DNA from: Methylococcaceae bacterium UBA662
GTDB taxonomy: Bacteria > Pseudomonadota > Gammaproteobacteria > Methylococcales > Methylomonadaceae
NCBI GenBank assembly: GCA_002299425.1
Contig: DBNW01000064.1
Location: forward strand, 1 to 23,262
Direction: 5' to 3'
Length of the DNA: 23,262 bases
Shown here: one piece after another, positions 7,459 through 14,200 of the stretch
How positions within the stretch are numbered: position 1 is the stretch's first letter
How the letters are laid out: every line of letters begins with the position of its first letter
Notes under the pieces: model-generated
The model's database searches: none
What the model was told of the DNA's origin: nothing
The model's input: only the letters and a program-made list of their open reading frames with translations
Program-made: the position numbers and the translations under genes

Positions 7459-7917
7459 ATGTTTGAAGACCTGCGTGACCTTTACCAAGAAGTCATATTC
7501 GACCACAACCGCAACCCGCGCAACTGCCGCGTCATCGCCGACGCTGACCGCAAGGTGGAGGGCTTTAACCCGTTGTGCGGCGACCGTCTGACCTTGTTTT
7601 TAAAAATGCCCGGCGACACCATACAAGATGCCAGCTTTCAAGGTTCTGGTTGCGCCATTTCCACGGCCTCGGTGTCGCTGATGACGGAGATCATCAAGGG
7701 CAAGACCGCGGTGGAAGCGGAAGCCTTGTTTAAAACATTTCATGACATGACCACCGGCAAAAGCGAAGACCTGCAATTGCAGGCGATCGGCAAGTTGGCG
7801 GTGCTGGCTGGGGTGCGGGAATATCCGGCGCGGGTCAAATGTGCGACGCTGGCCTGGCATACGCTGGATGCGGCGTTGAAAAACCAGGCAGAGCCGGTGA
7901 CTACCGAAACCGATTGA
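7459..7917 (+). CDS. sufU: SufU-type Fe-S cluster assembly protein
   Basis: This is an IscU/NifU-N fold protein of the SufU subtype. Known SufU proteins bind zinc and accept persulfide sulfur from the cysteine desulfurase SufS. The 152-residue product has the three conserved cysteines in typical settings: NPLCGD (C40 and D42), GSGCAIS (C65) and RVKCATLAW (C128). It also has the extra segment between the second and third cysteine (about 85-120) that separates SufU from IscU. The ATG at 7459 gives the family N-terminus MFEDLRDLYQEVI; an upstream in-frame start at 7402 would add 19 unrelated residues. It stands alone after decayed DNA, with no sufBCDS beside it. It converges on pqqE with an 8-base gap. 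Confidence 0.9.
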   Translation: MFEDLRDLYQEVIFDHNRNPRNCRVIADADRKVEGFNPLCGDRLTLFLKMPGDTIQDASFQGSGCAISTASVSLMTEIIKGKTAVEAEALFKTFHDMTTGKSEDLQLQAIGKLAVLAGVREYPARVKCATLAWHTLDAALKNQAEPVTTETD

Positions 7918-7925
7918 TGCCGGTT

Positions 7926-9053
7926 TTAGAAAAACGATTTTGAATTTTTGCGGTTGCGGAACAGCAGCGGTTTTTCCTCGCCGGCCAAAGCGGTGGCCTT
8001 AGCGGCGGCGATGGCTTGCCCGATGACAGCGTGGTCGGGGGATTTGCTGCACACCGGGTCGGCGGCATACAAATTGCCGGTCAGCAAATAAGCTTGGCAA
8101 CGGCAACCGCCAAAATCTTTAAACTTTTCGTCGCAGCTACGGCAAGGCTCTTGCATCCAGTCGAAGCCGCGGAAAAAATTGAAGGTTTTGGATTGGTACC
8201 AGATGTCTTCGATGCTGTAATCATTGACGTTCGGGCAATCTAAGCCAGGCAGTTCCCGCGCCGAATGGCAGGGCAAGGCGGCCCCGTCCGGGGCGATGGT
8301 TAAAAACGTGCTGCCCCAGCCGTTCATGCAGGCTTTCGGGCGGTCTTCGTAAAAGTCCGGCACCACATAGTAAATTTTCATCTTGCCGGCCACTGTTTCC
8401 TTGTAGGCTTGGGCGACGGCTTCGGCTTGGTCAAACTGTTTTTGGGTCGGCAACAATAAATCGCGGTTGATATGCGCCCAACCGTAGTATTGGGTGTTGG
8501 CCAGTTCCAGGTAATCCGCCCCCAGTTCTTCGGCCATCGCCAGTATATCAGGCATTTGCCCGATGTTTTGCCGGTGGATCACCACGCACAGCACCATCGG
8601 GTAGCCGTGTTTTTTCACCAGCCGCGCCACTTCTTTTTTGTGGTGGAACGAGGCGGTGCCGGCGATGTGGTCGTTCAATTCCTGAGTGCTGGCCTGGATG
8701 CTGACTTGGATATGGTCGAGTCCGGCTGCTTTCAGTTGCATGATTTTGGCCTCAGACAATCCATAGCCGGAGGTGATTAAATTGGAGTAGTAACCTAAGC
8801 TGCGGGCATGTTCGACCAGCTCGACCAAATCCGTGCGGGTCAACGGCTCGCCGCCGGAAAACCCCAATTGCACCGCACCGAGTTTGCGGGCTTGGGTCAA
8901 TACCCGTTTCCAGTCAGCGGTGCTGAGTTCGCGGTTGTTTTGGGCGTAAGCCAGCGGGTTGGAGCAATACGGGCATTGCAACGGGCAGGCGTAGGTGAGT
9001 TCCGCCAGCAACCAGCGCGGCGGCGTGATGTCAGTTTTGTGCAATCCAGCCAT
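7926..9053 (-). CDS. pqqE: PQQ biosynthesis radical SAM enzyme PqqE
   Basis: PqqE makes the carbon-carbon bond between the Glu and Tyr side chains of the PqqA precursor peptide, the first step of pyrroloquinoline quinone synthesis. The 375-residue protein has the radical SAM CxxxCxxC motif (C23, C27, C30) in YACPLQCPYCSNPL, and GGEP (67-70) for SAM binding. A C-terminal SPASM region has cysteines at 242, 262, 273, 304, 307, 317, 319 and 335 for auxiliary iron-sulfur clusters. The ATG at 9053 overlaps the end of pqqD by 23 bases, indicating translational coupling. PQQ serves periplasmic dehydrogenases such as methanol dehydrogenase. pqqA, pqqB and pqqC are absent from the window. Confidence 0.96.
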   Translation of the reverse strand: MAGLHKTDITPPRWLLAELTYACPLQCPYCSNPLAYAQNNRELSTADWKRVLTQARKLGAVQLGFSGGEPLTRTDLVELVEHARSLGYYSNLITSGYGLSEAKIMQLKAAGLDHIQVSIQASTQELNDHIAGTASFHHKKEVARLVKKHGYPMVLCVVIHRQNIGQMPDILAMAEELGADYLELANTQYYGWAHINRDLLLPTQKQFDQAEAVAQAYKETVAGKMKIYYVVPDFYEDRPKACMNGWGSTFLTIAPDGAALPCHSARELPGLDCPNVNDYSIEDIWYQSKTFNFFRGFDWMQEPCRSCDEKFKDFGGCRCQAYLLTGNLYAADPVCSKSPDHAVIGQAIAAAKATALAGEEKPLLFRNRKNSKSFF

Positions 9054-9303
9054 TATGTAACGCGACCTCTAAAAATGCGGTGATGTCATGGCTTAAGCCT
9101 TCGGTGGCAAATTTTTCTTCCAATTCGCCGATGATTTGTGCCAGCGTATGGCTGCCGTCGCAGCATTTAAGGATTTCCGCCGAGCTTAGGTTCAGCTCCA
9201 CCAGGCCCTCGGGATACAAAATGACGTATTTTTGTTGCGCTTCTTCCCATTGCAAGCGGTGCAAGCGGGAGAAGGCGATGGGTTGGTCGGGGTCGATAGC
9301 CAT
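9031..9303 (-). CDS. pqqD: PqqA-binding chaperone PqqD
   Basis: PqqD is a small winged-helix-like RiPP recognition protein that presents the PqqA peptide to PqqE. The 90-residue product has the usual length and family pattern: RLQWEEAQQKYVILYPEGLVELN (about 17-39), a helix LSSAEILKCCDG, then TLAQIIGELEEKF. The ATG at 9303 is preceded by AAAAGG with a 5-base spacer, a good ribosome binding site. It overlaps pqqE by 23 bases, consistent with joint action of the two proteins. Upstream, 62 bases containing a strong hairpin separate it from dapD. Confidence 0.93.
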   Translation of the reverse strand: MAIDPDQPIAFSRLHRLQWEEAQQKYVILYPEGLVELNLSSAEILKCCDGSHTLAQIIGELEEKFATEGLSHDITAFLEVALHNGWIAQN

Positions 9304-9327
9304 TGGGGCCTTTTAAACGTTAGCCAG

Positions 9328-9352
9328 GTAGGGTACGCACTGCGTACCCTAC
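9328..9352. repeat. 11-bp perfect hairpin, REP-like
   Basis: GTAGGGTACGC (9328-9338), a 3-base loop ACT, then GCGTACCCTAC (9342-9352) form a perfect 11-bp stem in the dapD-pqqD gap. On the minus strand no T-run follows, so it is not a standard Rho-independent terminator. The core resembles GTAGGGTRCG palindromes that are dispersed in many gammaproteobacterial and other genomes (recalled, not searched). It could limit mRNA decay or damp transcription from dapD into pqqD. Confidence 0.6.
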
Positions 9353-9365
9353 GCCTTAAGGTTTA

Positions 9366-10184
9366 TTAATCTCGCAACAATTCGTTAATGCCGGTTTTGC
9401 TGCGGGTTTTTTCATCGACTTGTTTGATGATGACCGCGCAGTACAGGCTGTATTTTCCATCCGATGACGGCAAATTGCCGGAGACGACCACGGAACCGGC
9501 CGGGATGCGGCCATAGCTGATTTCCCCTGTCATGCGGTTGTAAATTTTGGTGCTTTGGCCAATGTAGACACCCATCGACACCACGCAGCCGTCTTCGACA
9601 ATCACCCCTTCGACGATTTCCGAACGGGCACCGATGAAGCAGTGATCGCCGATGATGGTCGGGTTGGCCTGCAACGGCTCCAACACGCCGCCGATGCCGA
9701 CGCCGCCGGACAAATGCACGTTCTTGCCGATTTGGGCGCAGGAACCGACCGTTACCCAGGTATCGACCATGGTGCCGCTATCGACATACGCGCCGATGTT
9801 GACGTAAGACGGCATCAGGATGGCACCAGGGGCAATGTAAGCACCGTGGCGGGCGACGGCGTTCGGCACCACGCGGACACCGGCTTGGGCAAAGTCTTGT
9901 TCGCTGTAGCGGGCGAATTTGCACTCGACTTTATCGTAGTAGCGGGTGTTGCCGCCGTCCATCAGGCGGTTCTCGTGGATGCGAAATGACAACAGCACGG
10001 CTTTTTTCAGCCATTGGTGGGTTATCCACGCGCCGTCGATTTTTTCAGCGACCCGGCATTGCCCGCTGTCCAACAGGCTTAAAGTTTCCGTCACCGCCTC
10101 ACGGACTTCAGGGCTGGCATTAGCCGGGGTGAGGTCGGCTCGGTGTTCAAAGGCGGTTTCAATGATGTTTTCTAGTTCGGTCAT
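9366..10184 (-). CDS. dapD: tetrahydrodipicolinate N-succinyltransferase DapD
   Basis: DapD transfers succinyl from succinyl-CoA to tetrahydrodipicolinate in the lysine/meso-diaminopimelate pathway. The 272-residue product (E. coli 274) has an N-terminal helical domain followed by a left-handed beta-helix of hexapeptide repeats (about 105-225), seen as repeats such as GAYIAPGAILMPSYVNIGAYVDSGTMVDT and IGDHCFIGARSEIVEG. The ATG at 10184 lies 9 bases after the dapC stop, so dapC and dapD are one transcription unit. DapD and DapC catalyse successive steps, DapD first. The product feeds both lysine and peptidoglycan synthesis. Confidence 0.97.
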   Translation of the reverse strand: MTELENIIETAFEHRADLTPANASPEVREAVTETLSLLDSGQCRVAEKIDGAWITHQWLKKAVLLSFRIHENRLMDGGNTRYYDKVECKFARYSEQDFAQAGVRVVPNAVARHGAYIAPGAILMPSYVNIGAYVDSGTMVDTWVTVGSCAQIGKNVHLSGGVGIGGVLEPLQANPTIIGDHCFIGARSEIVEGVIVEDGCVVSMGVYIGQSTKIYNRMTGEISYGRIPAGSVVVSGNLPSSDGKYSLYCAVIIKQVDEKTRSKTGINELLRD

Positions 10185-10193
10185 GGTCTGTTT

Positions 10194-11396
10194 TTATAAG
10201 GTGTTAAAGAAATTTTTAATGCGGTGCGCGGCCTTGATGCAGGCATCCAACGGCGCAACCAGGGCGATGCGGACATAACCTTGGCCGGGGTTGATGCCGT
10301 TAAACGGACGGGATAAAAAACTGCCGGGCAATACGGTCAAGTTTTCTTGTACGTACAAACGTTTGGCGAATTCGCAATCGTCCATCGGCGTTTTCAGCCA
10401 AAGGTAAAAACCGGCGGGCGGTCTTTCCAGTTCTGTTACCTGGCCCAGCAGGGTGATGAATGCGGTGAATTTATCTCGGTACAGGCGGCGGTTTTCGATG
10501 ACATGCTGCTCGTCCTGCCAGGCACGGATGCTGGCGTGCTGGGTCGGCAAGGGCATGGCGCAGCCCTGATAAGTGCGGTATTGGAAATATCCCGCCAACA
10601 CGGCGGCATCCCCGGCGACAAACCCTGAGCGCAAACCGGGCGCGTTGGAACGCTTAGACAGGCTATGGAACACCACACAACGCCGGAACGCGGTGTTGCC
10701 GAGACGGTAGGCGGTTGCTAGCAACCCGGGCGGCGGGTTGTCTTCGTCGTCGTACAACTCGCTGTAACATTCGTCGGCGGCGATCAGAAAATCGTAACGC
10801 TCGGCCAGCTCCAGCACCTGTTTATGGTCGTCTGCTGACAGCACCGCGCCGGTCGGGTTGCCGGGCGAACACAGATAGAGCACTTGGCAACGCCGCCAAA
10901 TGGCCTCGGGCACGGCGGAAAAATCCGGCAGATAACCGGTTTCGGCCGTGCTGTTGACGTAGTAGGGCTGCGCCCCGGCTAACAAAGCCGCGCCTTCGTA
11001 AATCTGGTAAAACGGGTTGGGCATGACGACCACCGGTTGTTCGGCCGTCGTCGCATCAACCACAGCTTGGGCGAATGAAAACAAGGCCTCGCGGGTGCCG
11101 CTGACCGGCAACACCTGGGTTTCTGGGTTCACCGCACTATCAGGCAAAGCAAACCGCCACCGCAACCAGGCCGCTATCGTCACCCGTAATTGCGGCAGGC
11201 CTTTGGTGCTTGGATACACGCCCAAGCCTTGGATAGTGGCAAACAACGCCTCTTCGATAAAGTGCGGGGTGGGATGGGCCGGTTCGCCGATTGACAGGGT
11301 AATAGGGTCTTTACCCACCGGCGGCAAAATGCCTTGCTTTAGGGCGGCCAGCTTTTCAAACGGATAAGGGTGTAGGTGGATTAAATGAGGGTTCAT
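10194..11396 (-). CDS. dapC: succinyldiaminopimelate aminotransferase DapC
   Basis: DapC is a fold-type I PLP aminotransferase that transfers an amino group from glutamate to N-succinyl-2-amino-6-oxopimelate. The 400-residue protein begins MNPHLIHLHPYPFEKLAALK, typical of DapC. An upstream frame would add 56 residues antagonising the end of the M48 gene, so the ATG at 11396 is chosen; it overlaps that gene's stop in ATGA. Visible motifs are SIGEPAHPTP (35-44), SPGNPTG (177-183), the cofactor aspartate region ADECYSELY (207-215) and the PLP-lysine SLSK (K248) in FHSLSKRSNAPGLRSGF. It sits directly upstream of dapD, as in other betaproteobacteria and gammaproteobacteria. Confidence 0.94.
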   Translation of the reverse strand: MNPHLIHLHPYPFEKLAALKQGILPPVGKDPITLSIGEPAHPTPHFIEEALFATIQGLGVYPSTKGLPQLRVTIAAWLRWRFALPDSAVNPETQVLPVSGTREALFSFAQAVVDATTAEQPVVVMPNPFYQIYEGAALLAGAQPYYVNSTAETGYLPDFSAVPEAIWRRCQVLYLCSPGNPTGAVLSADDHKQVLELAERYDFLIAADECYSELYDDEDNPPPGLLATAYRLGNTAFRRCVVFHSLSKRSNAPGLRSGFVAGDAAVLAGYFQYRTYQGCAMPLPTQHASIRAWQDEQHVIENRRLYRDKFTAFITLLGQVTELERPPAGFYLWLKTPMDDCEFAKRLYVQENLTVLPGSFLSRPFNGINPGQGYVRIALVAPLDACIKAAHRIKNFFNTL

Positions 11397-12178
11397 TTTT
11401 TCTGGCACTGGGGCCGCCTTCCGGCGGCTTGGGCTTGCTGATACAGCTCCATGGCTTGCGGCATCCGTTGCTGCAATTCCTGGATACGGGTGGCATGGGA
11501 GGGGTGGGTGGACAGAAATTCGGCCGGCTCTCCATCGCGTGATGCGGCTTTCATGTTTTGCCATAAGGCCACGCTTTGGCTGGGGTCAAAGCCCGCCTGG
11601 GCCATAAGTTGCAGACCAATGATATCGGCCTCACTTTCGTGGGCACGGCTGTACGGCATTAAAATTCCAAACTCTGCCCCAAGACCGAGTAAACCCAATA
11701 GCACTGGTTTTTGGCCCAATCCGGTCTGTTGCAGCAGCCCTAACCCTTGGCTGACCGCCATCTGCTGAGAAGCGCGTTCGTTGCTGTGCCGAGAAAGCAC
11801 ATGGGCTATTTCGTGGCCGATAACAGCGGCTAATTGGTCTGGGTTATCGGCCAAATGCACCATGCCGGTATGCACGCCGATTTTGTTGCCGGGTAAAGCA
11901 AATGCGTTCAAGGACTTGTCCTTAAAAACCACCACTTCCCATTGCCCGCCGCCGCTTTGTTGGGTTATAGCATCGGCGATGCAACGGACAAATTGGTGGT
12001 ATTCAACGCTTTGGCTGACCGGTTTTTGGCTTTTTATCTGCCTGAATGCTTTAAGGCCCATTTCATCGAGCCGGGCGTCGGACAGGGCAATAAATTGGCT
12101 GCGGCCAGTCATGGGGTGGGTTGCACAACCGGCCAAAAGAAACAACACCATTGAAAAATAAACAAATTTTTTAAACAT
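11393..12178 (-). CDS. M48-family metallopeptidase lipoprotein
   Basis: A zinc metallopeptidase of the M48 family (LoiP/BepA-like), probably tethered in the envelope for quality control. From the chosen ATG at 12178 the protein has 261 residues. It starts with a basic signal sequence and lipobox LAGC (C18), so it is a predicted lipoprotein. The zinc site is HEIAH (122-126), with the downstream acidic HESEAD (180-185). A GGAAGG-like ribosome binding site supports this ATG over the in-frame start 51 bases upstream, which would bury the signal peptide. It overlaps dapC by four bases and lies 85 bases after hemJ. The precise substrate cannot be told. E. coli BepA is larger because of a TPR region; this protein lacks it. 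Confidence 0.88.
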   Translation of the reverse strand: MFKKFVYFSMVLFLLAGCATHPMTGRSQFIALSDARLDEMGLKAFRQIKSQKPVSQSVEYHQFVRCIADAITQQSGGGQWEVVVFKDKSLNAFALPGNKIGVHTGMVHLADNPDQLAAVIGHEIAHVLSRHSNERASQQMAVSQGLGLLQQTGLGQKPVLLGLLGLGAEFGILMPYSRAHESEADIIGLQLMAQAGFDPSQSVALWQNMKAASRDGEPAEFLSTHPSHATRIQELQQRMPQAMELYQQAQAAGRRPQCQKK

Positions 12179-12263
12179 TGGCGTACCGCCTTCCCGTAAC
12201 TTTACCGACATGGGGTTAACGTAACGCACTCGCTTGGTTTTTGCAATGTTACTTTTCGGCCAC

Positions 12264-12689
12264 CTAAAACGGCTTGACCACCGCCAAAATGACGATGCCG
12301 ACTAAAAATAAAACCGGGACTTCGTTCATCCAGCGAAAATAGACGTGGCTGTGGGTATTGCGGTCATGCTTAAAATTAGCGAGCCAAACCCCGCAATAGC
12401 CATGGTAAAGCGCCGTTAACAAAAGCAAGGCCAACTTAGCGTGCAGCCAACCGCTGTGGCCGTATAAGGCCCAGGCGTAATCCACCAACATCCAGATGCC
12501 AAAAATGAAGGTCGCCACCATGCCGGGGGTCATGATGCCGTAATAAAGCTTGCGCTCCATCACTTTAAAGCGTTCTTTGCTCAGGGTGTCATCGGATAGG
12601 GCGTGGTAAACGAACAGCCGGGGCAGGTAGAACAACCCGGCGAACCAGGTCACCATGAAAATAAGGTGCAGGGCTTTTAGCCAGAGCAT
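12264..12689 (-). CDS. hemJ: protoporphyrinogen IX oxidase HemJ
   Basis: HemJ is a membrane haem-biosynthesis enzyme that oxidises protoporphyrinogen IX to protoporphyrin IX in bacteria lacking HemG or HemY. The 141-residue product matches the family in size, with about four hydrophobic segments (roughly 5-27, 52-72, 82-104, 122-140). It has the family N-terminus LKALHLIFMVTWFAGLFYLPRLFVYH with a conserved histidine at position 8, and WLHAKLALLLLTALYHGY (81-98). The ATG at 12689 begins 3 bases after the stop of the upstream thioredoxin gene, so the two are likely one operon. The pairing suggests shared haem/cytochrome or periplasmic redox biogenesis, but that is inference. Confidence 0.88.
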   Translation of the reverse strand: MLWLKALHLIFMVTWFAGLFYLPRLFVYHALSDDTLSKERFKVMERKLYYGIMTPGMVATFIFGIWMLVDYAWALYGHSGWLHAKLALLLLTALYHGYCGVWLANFKHDRNTHSHVYFRWMNEVPVLFLVGIVILAVVKPF

Positions 12690-12692
12690 AAA

Positions 12693-13193
12693 TTATCCTT
12701 GCAACAACGCTTGAATGCGTTTGCTCATGTCGTTTTCATTAAATTTGCCAGTGATTTGGGTGTTTATTTTGGCATTTCCATCAATCAGAAATGTGGTGGG
12801 CGTTAACGCCACCTTGCCAAAGGCTTGGGCGTGGCTGCCCGATAAATCCAAAACCACCGGATACGGCAGACGCAGGGCTTGAGTCATGGCGACCACATGG
12901 CTGGGCGGGTCGTAGTACATGGTGATGGCAATGATTTGCAAACCCAAGGGGTGAAAGCGTTCATGAAGTGCGATCAAATGGGGGACTTCTTTTATGCAGC
13001 TGGAGCAATCAGTGGCCCAGAACGTCACGAGCAACGGTTTGCCGCGAAAGTCTGACACGGTGAGTGTTTCTCCGGTGATTGTGGTGAAACGGTGTTCCGC
13101 ATTGATGCGGTTGCCCGTAAACAGCTCTGTGTGGCCGATGGCAAAAAAAACAAGCAACAGCATTGCCAGGGTAAGTAGCGTTTTTTTCACCAA
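12693..13193 (-). CDS. TlpA/ResA-like membrane-anchored thioredoxin
   Basis: A thiol-disulfide oxidoreductase of the TlpA/AlkF-like family. The 166-residue protein has an N-terminal signal or anchor (about 5-21, LLTLAMLLLVFFAIGH), then a thioredoxin fold. The active site is WATDCSSC with cysteines 63 and 66, and the cis-proline loop is seen in ALTPTTFLID (about 129-138). Such proteins act on the periplasmic side, for example reducing apocytochrome c or copper-site proteins. It has a 5-base gap from the glycosyltransferase upstream and a 3-base gap to hemJ downstream, so translation is probably coupled. The partner protein is not identifiable from the window. Confidence 0.85.
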   Translation of the reverse strand: MVKKTLLTLAMLLLVFFAIGHTELFTGNRINAEHRFTTITGETLTVSDFRGKPLLVTFWATDCSSCIKEVPHLIALHERFHPLGLQIIAITMYYDPPSHVVAMTQALRLPYPVVLDLSGSHAQAFGKVALTPTTFLIDGNAKINTQITGKFNENDMSKRIQALLQG

Positions 13194-13198
13194 AAGCC

Positions 13199-14158
13199 TT
13201 AAAGGTTTACCAAAGATAAAGGGGCCGGCCGCTGTATTTCAAGGCAGGCACGCTCAAAGTAACCGAGCAACTGTTTGCGCTGGGTACACAACGGCTTTAG
13301 GATGCCTGCTGCCAGATGGGCTTCCAAATCTAACAGCCGTGAGTATTCTTCCGCCAATCGACCTTGTTTGTACAGCAAGTACCAGCGTTTAGCGTGCCAG
13401 GCGTGGATGCTGCAACTGCCAAAATGCAAGTCCATATTTTCCAGGCCCTCGCCGTTGTTGATGGTTTTTTGGCGAAATTGCTCCAGGCTGCGTATTGGAA
13501 AATGTAAAATTTCTACGTCGGAAGACAGTTGCCGGATAAGTTTAGGCTGTGTGTTTTCAGGCAAAATACTGTGGTTGCCCTGAACCACGCTTAGGTAGCC
13601 CCTGCGGGTTTTGTACAGTACTTTGTTAGGGTAACGGTACAAAAAAAATGACCGCCAACCGACCTCATTCATCACTTTTTTCACGGGTTTCCAGATGGGC
13701 TTGTTTACCTCGTAGGTGACATCAAGCGGGAATTGCTCAAAACCGTTTTTATTGGCAGGCAGCATGTTTCTAACAGGAACAGACAGTACATCGACTTGCT
13801 GCTGCAACGCCAATTCCCGTTTCAACGATCCACTGGCCGAATACCACAATTCGTCGGCATCGCTGTGGAAAATCATATCCGCAGAAAATTTTTGGTAGGC
13901 CAAGCCACCCATAGTATTGACCCAGAGCTGCTGCTGGAACACCCGGCTGGGTTCGTGGATTAAATGCAGCACCCCCATGCGGGCATACTTCTCAAGTACT
14001 TCCTTGGTGCCGTCAGTTGAACCGTTGTCAGTGGCGACGATAAAATCGACACCATGGTCGAGATGAAAGCGTATATTGCCTTCAATAACATCCACTTCAT
14101 TCCTGACCAGAAGCGTCATGATGAGTCTGTGTTTGTTTGGGTCTGTGAAGATGCTCAT
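13199..14158 (-). CDS. family 2-type glycosyltransferase
   Basis: A GT-A-fold glycosyltransferase of the Glyco_tranf_2_4-like group, which acts on sugar-nucleotide donors with DXD-type metal binding. From the ATG at 14158 the protein has 319 residues; a TTG three codons earlier is less likely. Motifs are DNGSTDGT (44-51) in the nucleotide-binding strand and HSDADEL (98-104) as the metal-binding element. Further on, HFPIRSLEQF (about 230-240) is a C-terminal segment seen in this group. The acceptor is unknown; it could be a surface glycan or protein. It follows the GT14-like gene by 42 bases and precedes the TlpA-like gene by 5. No signal peptide or membrane segment, so cytoplasmic. Confidence 0.85.
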   Translation of the reverse strand: MSIFTDPNKHRLIMTLLVRNEVDVIEGNIRFHLDHGVDFIVATDNGSTDGTKEVLEKYARMGVLHLIHEPSRVFQQQLWVNTMGGLAYQKFSADMIFHSDADELWYSASGSLKRELALQQQVDVLSVPVRNMLPANKNGFEQFPLDVTYEVNKPIWKPVKKVMNEVGWRSFFLYRYPNKVLYKTRRGYLSVVQGNHSILPENTQPKLIRQLSSDVEILHFPIRSLEQFRQKTINNGEGLENMDLHFGSCSIHAWHAKRWYLLYKQGRLAEEYSRLLDLEAHLAAGILKPLCTQRKQLLGYFERACLEIQRPAPLSLVNL

Positions 14159-14200
14159 CTCATCCAAGGGGGTTAAGGGTAGGCGGAGCCAGCTTGAATG

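Noticed and set aside
9328..9352. Hairpin as a Rho-independent terminator of dapD
   Set aside because: No T-run follows on the minus strand; recorded as a REP-like repeat instead.
9555..9989. 144-codon open frame antisense to dapD
   Set aside because: Its aspartate/histidine-rich repeats are the complement of the dapD hexapeptide repeats.
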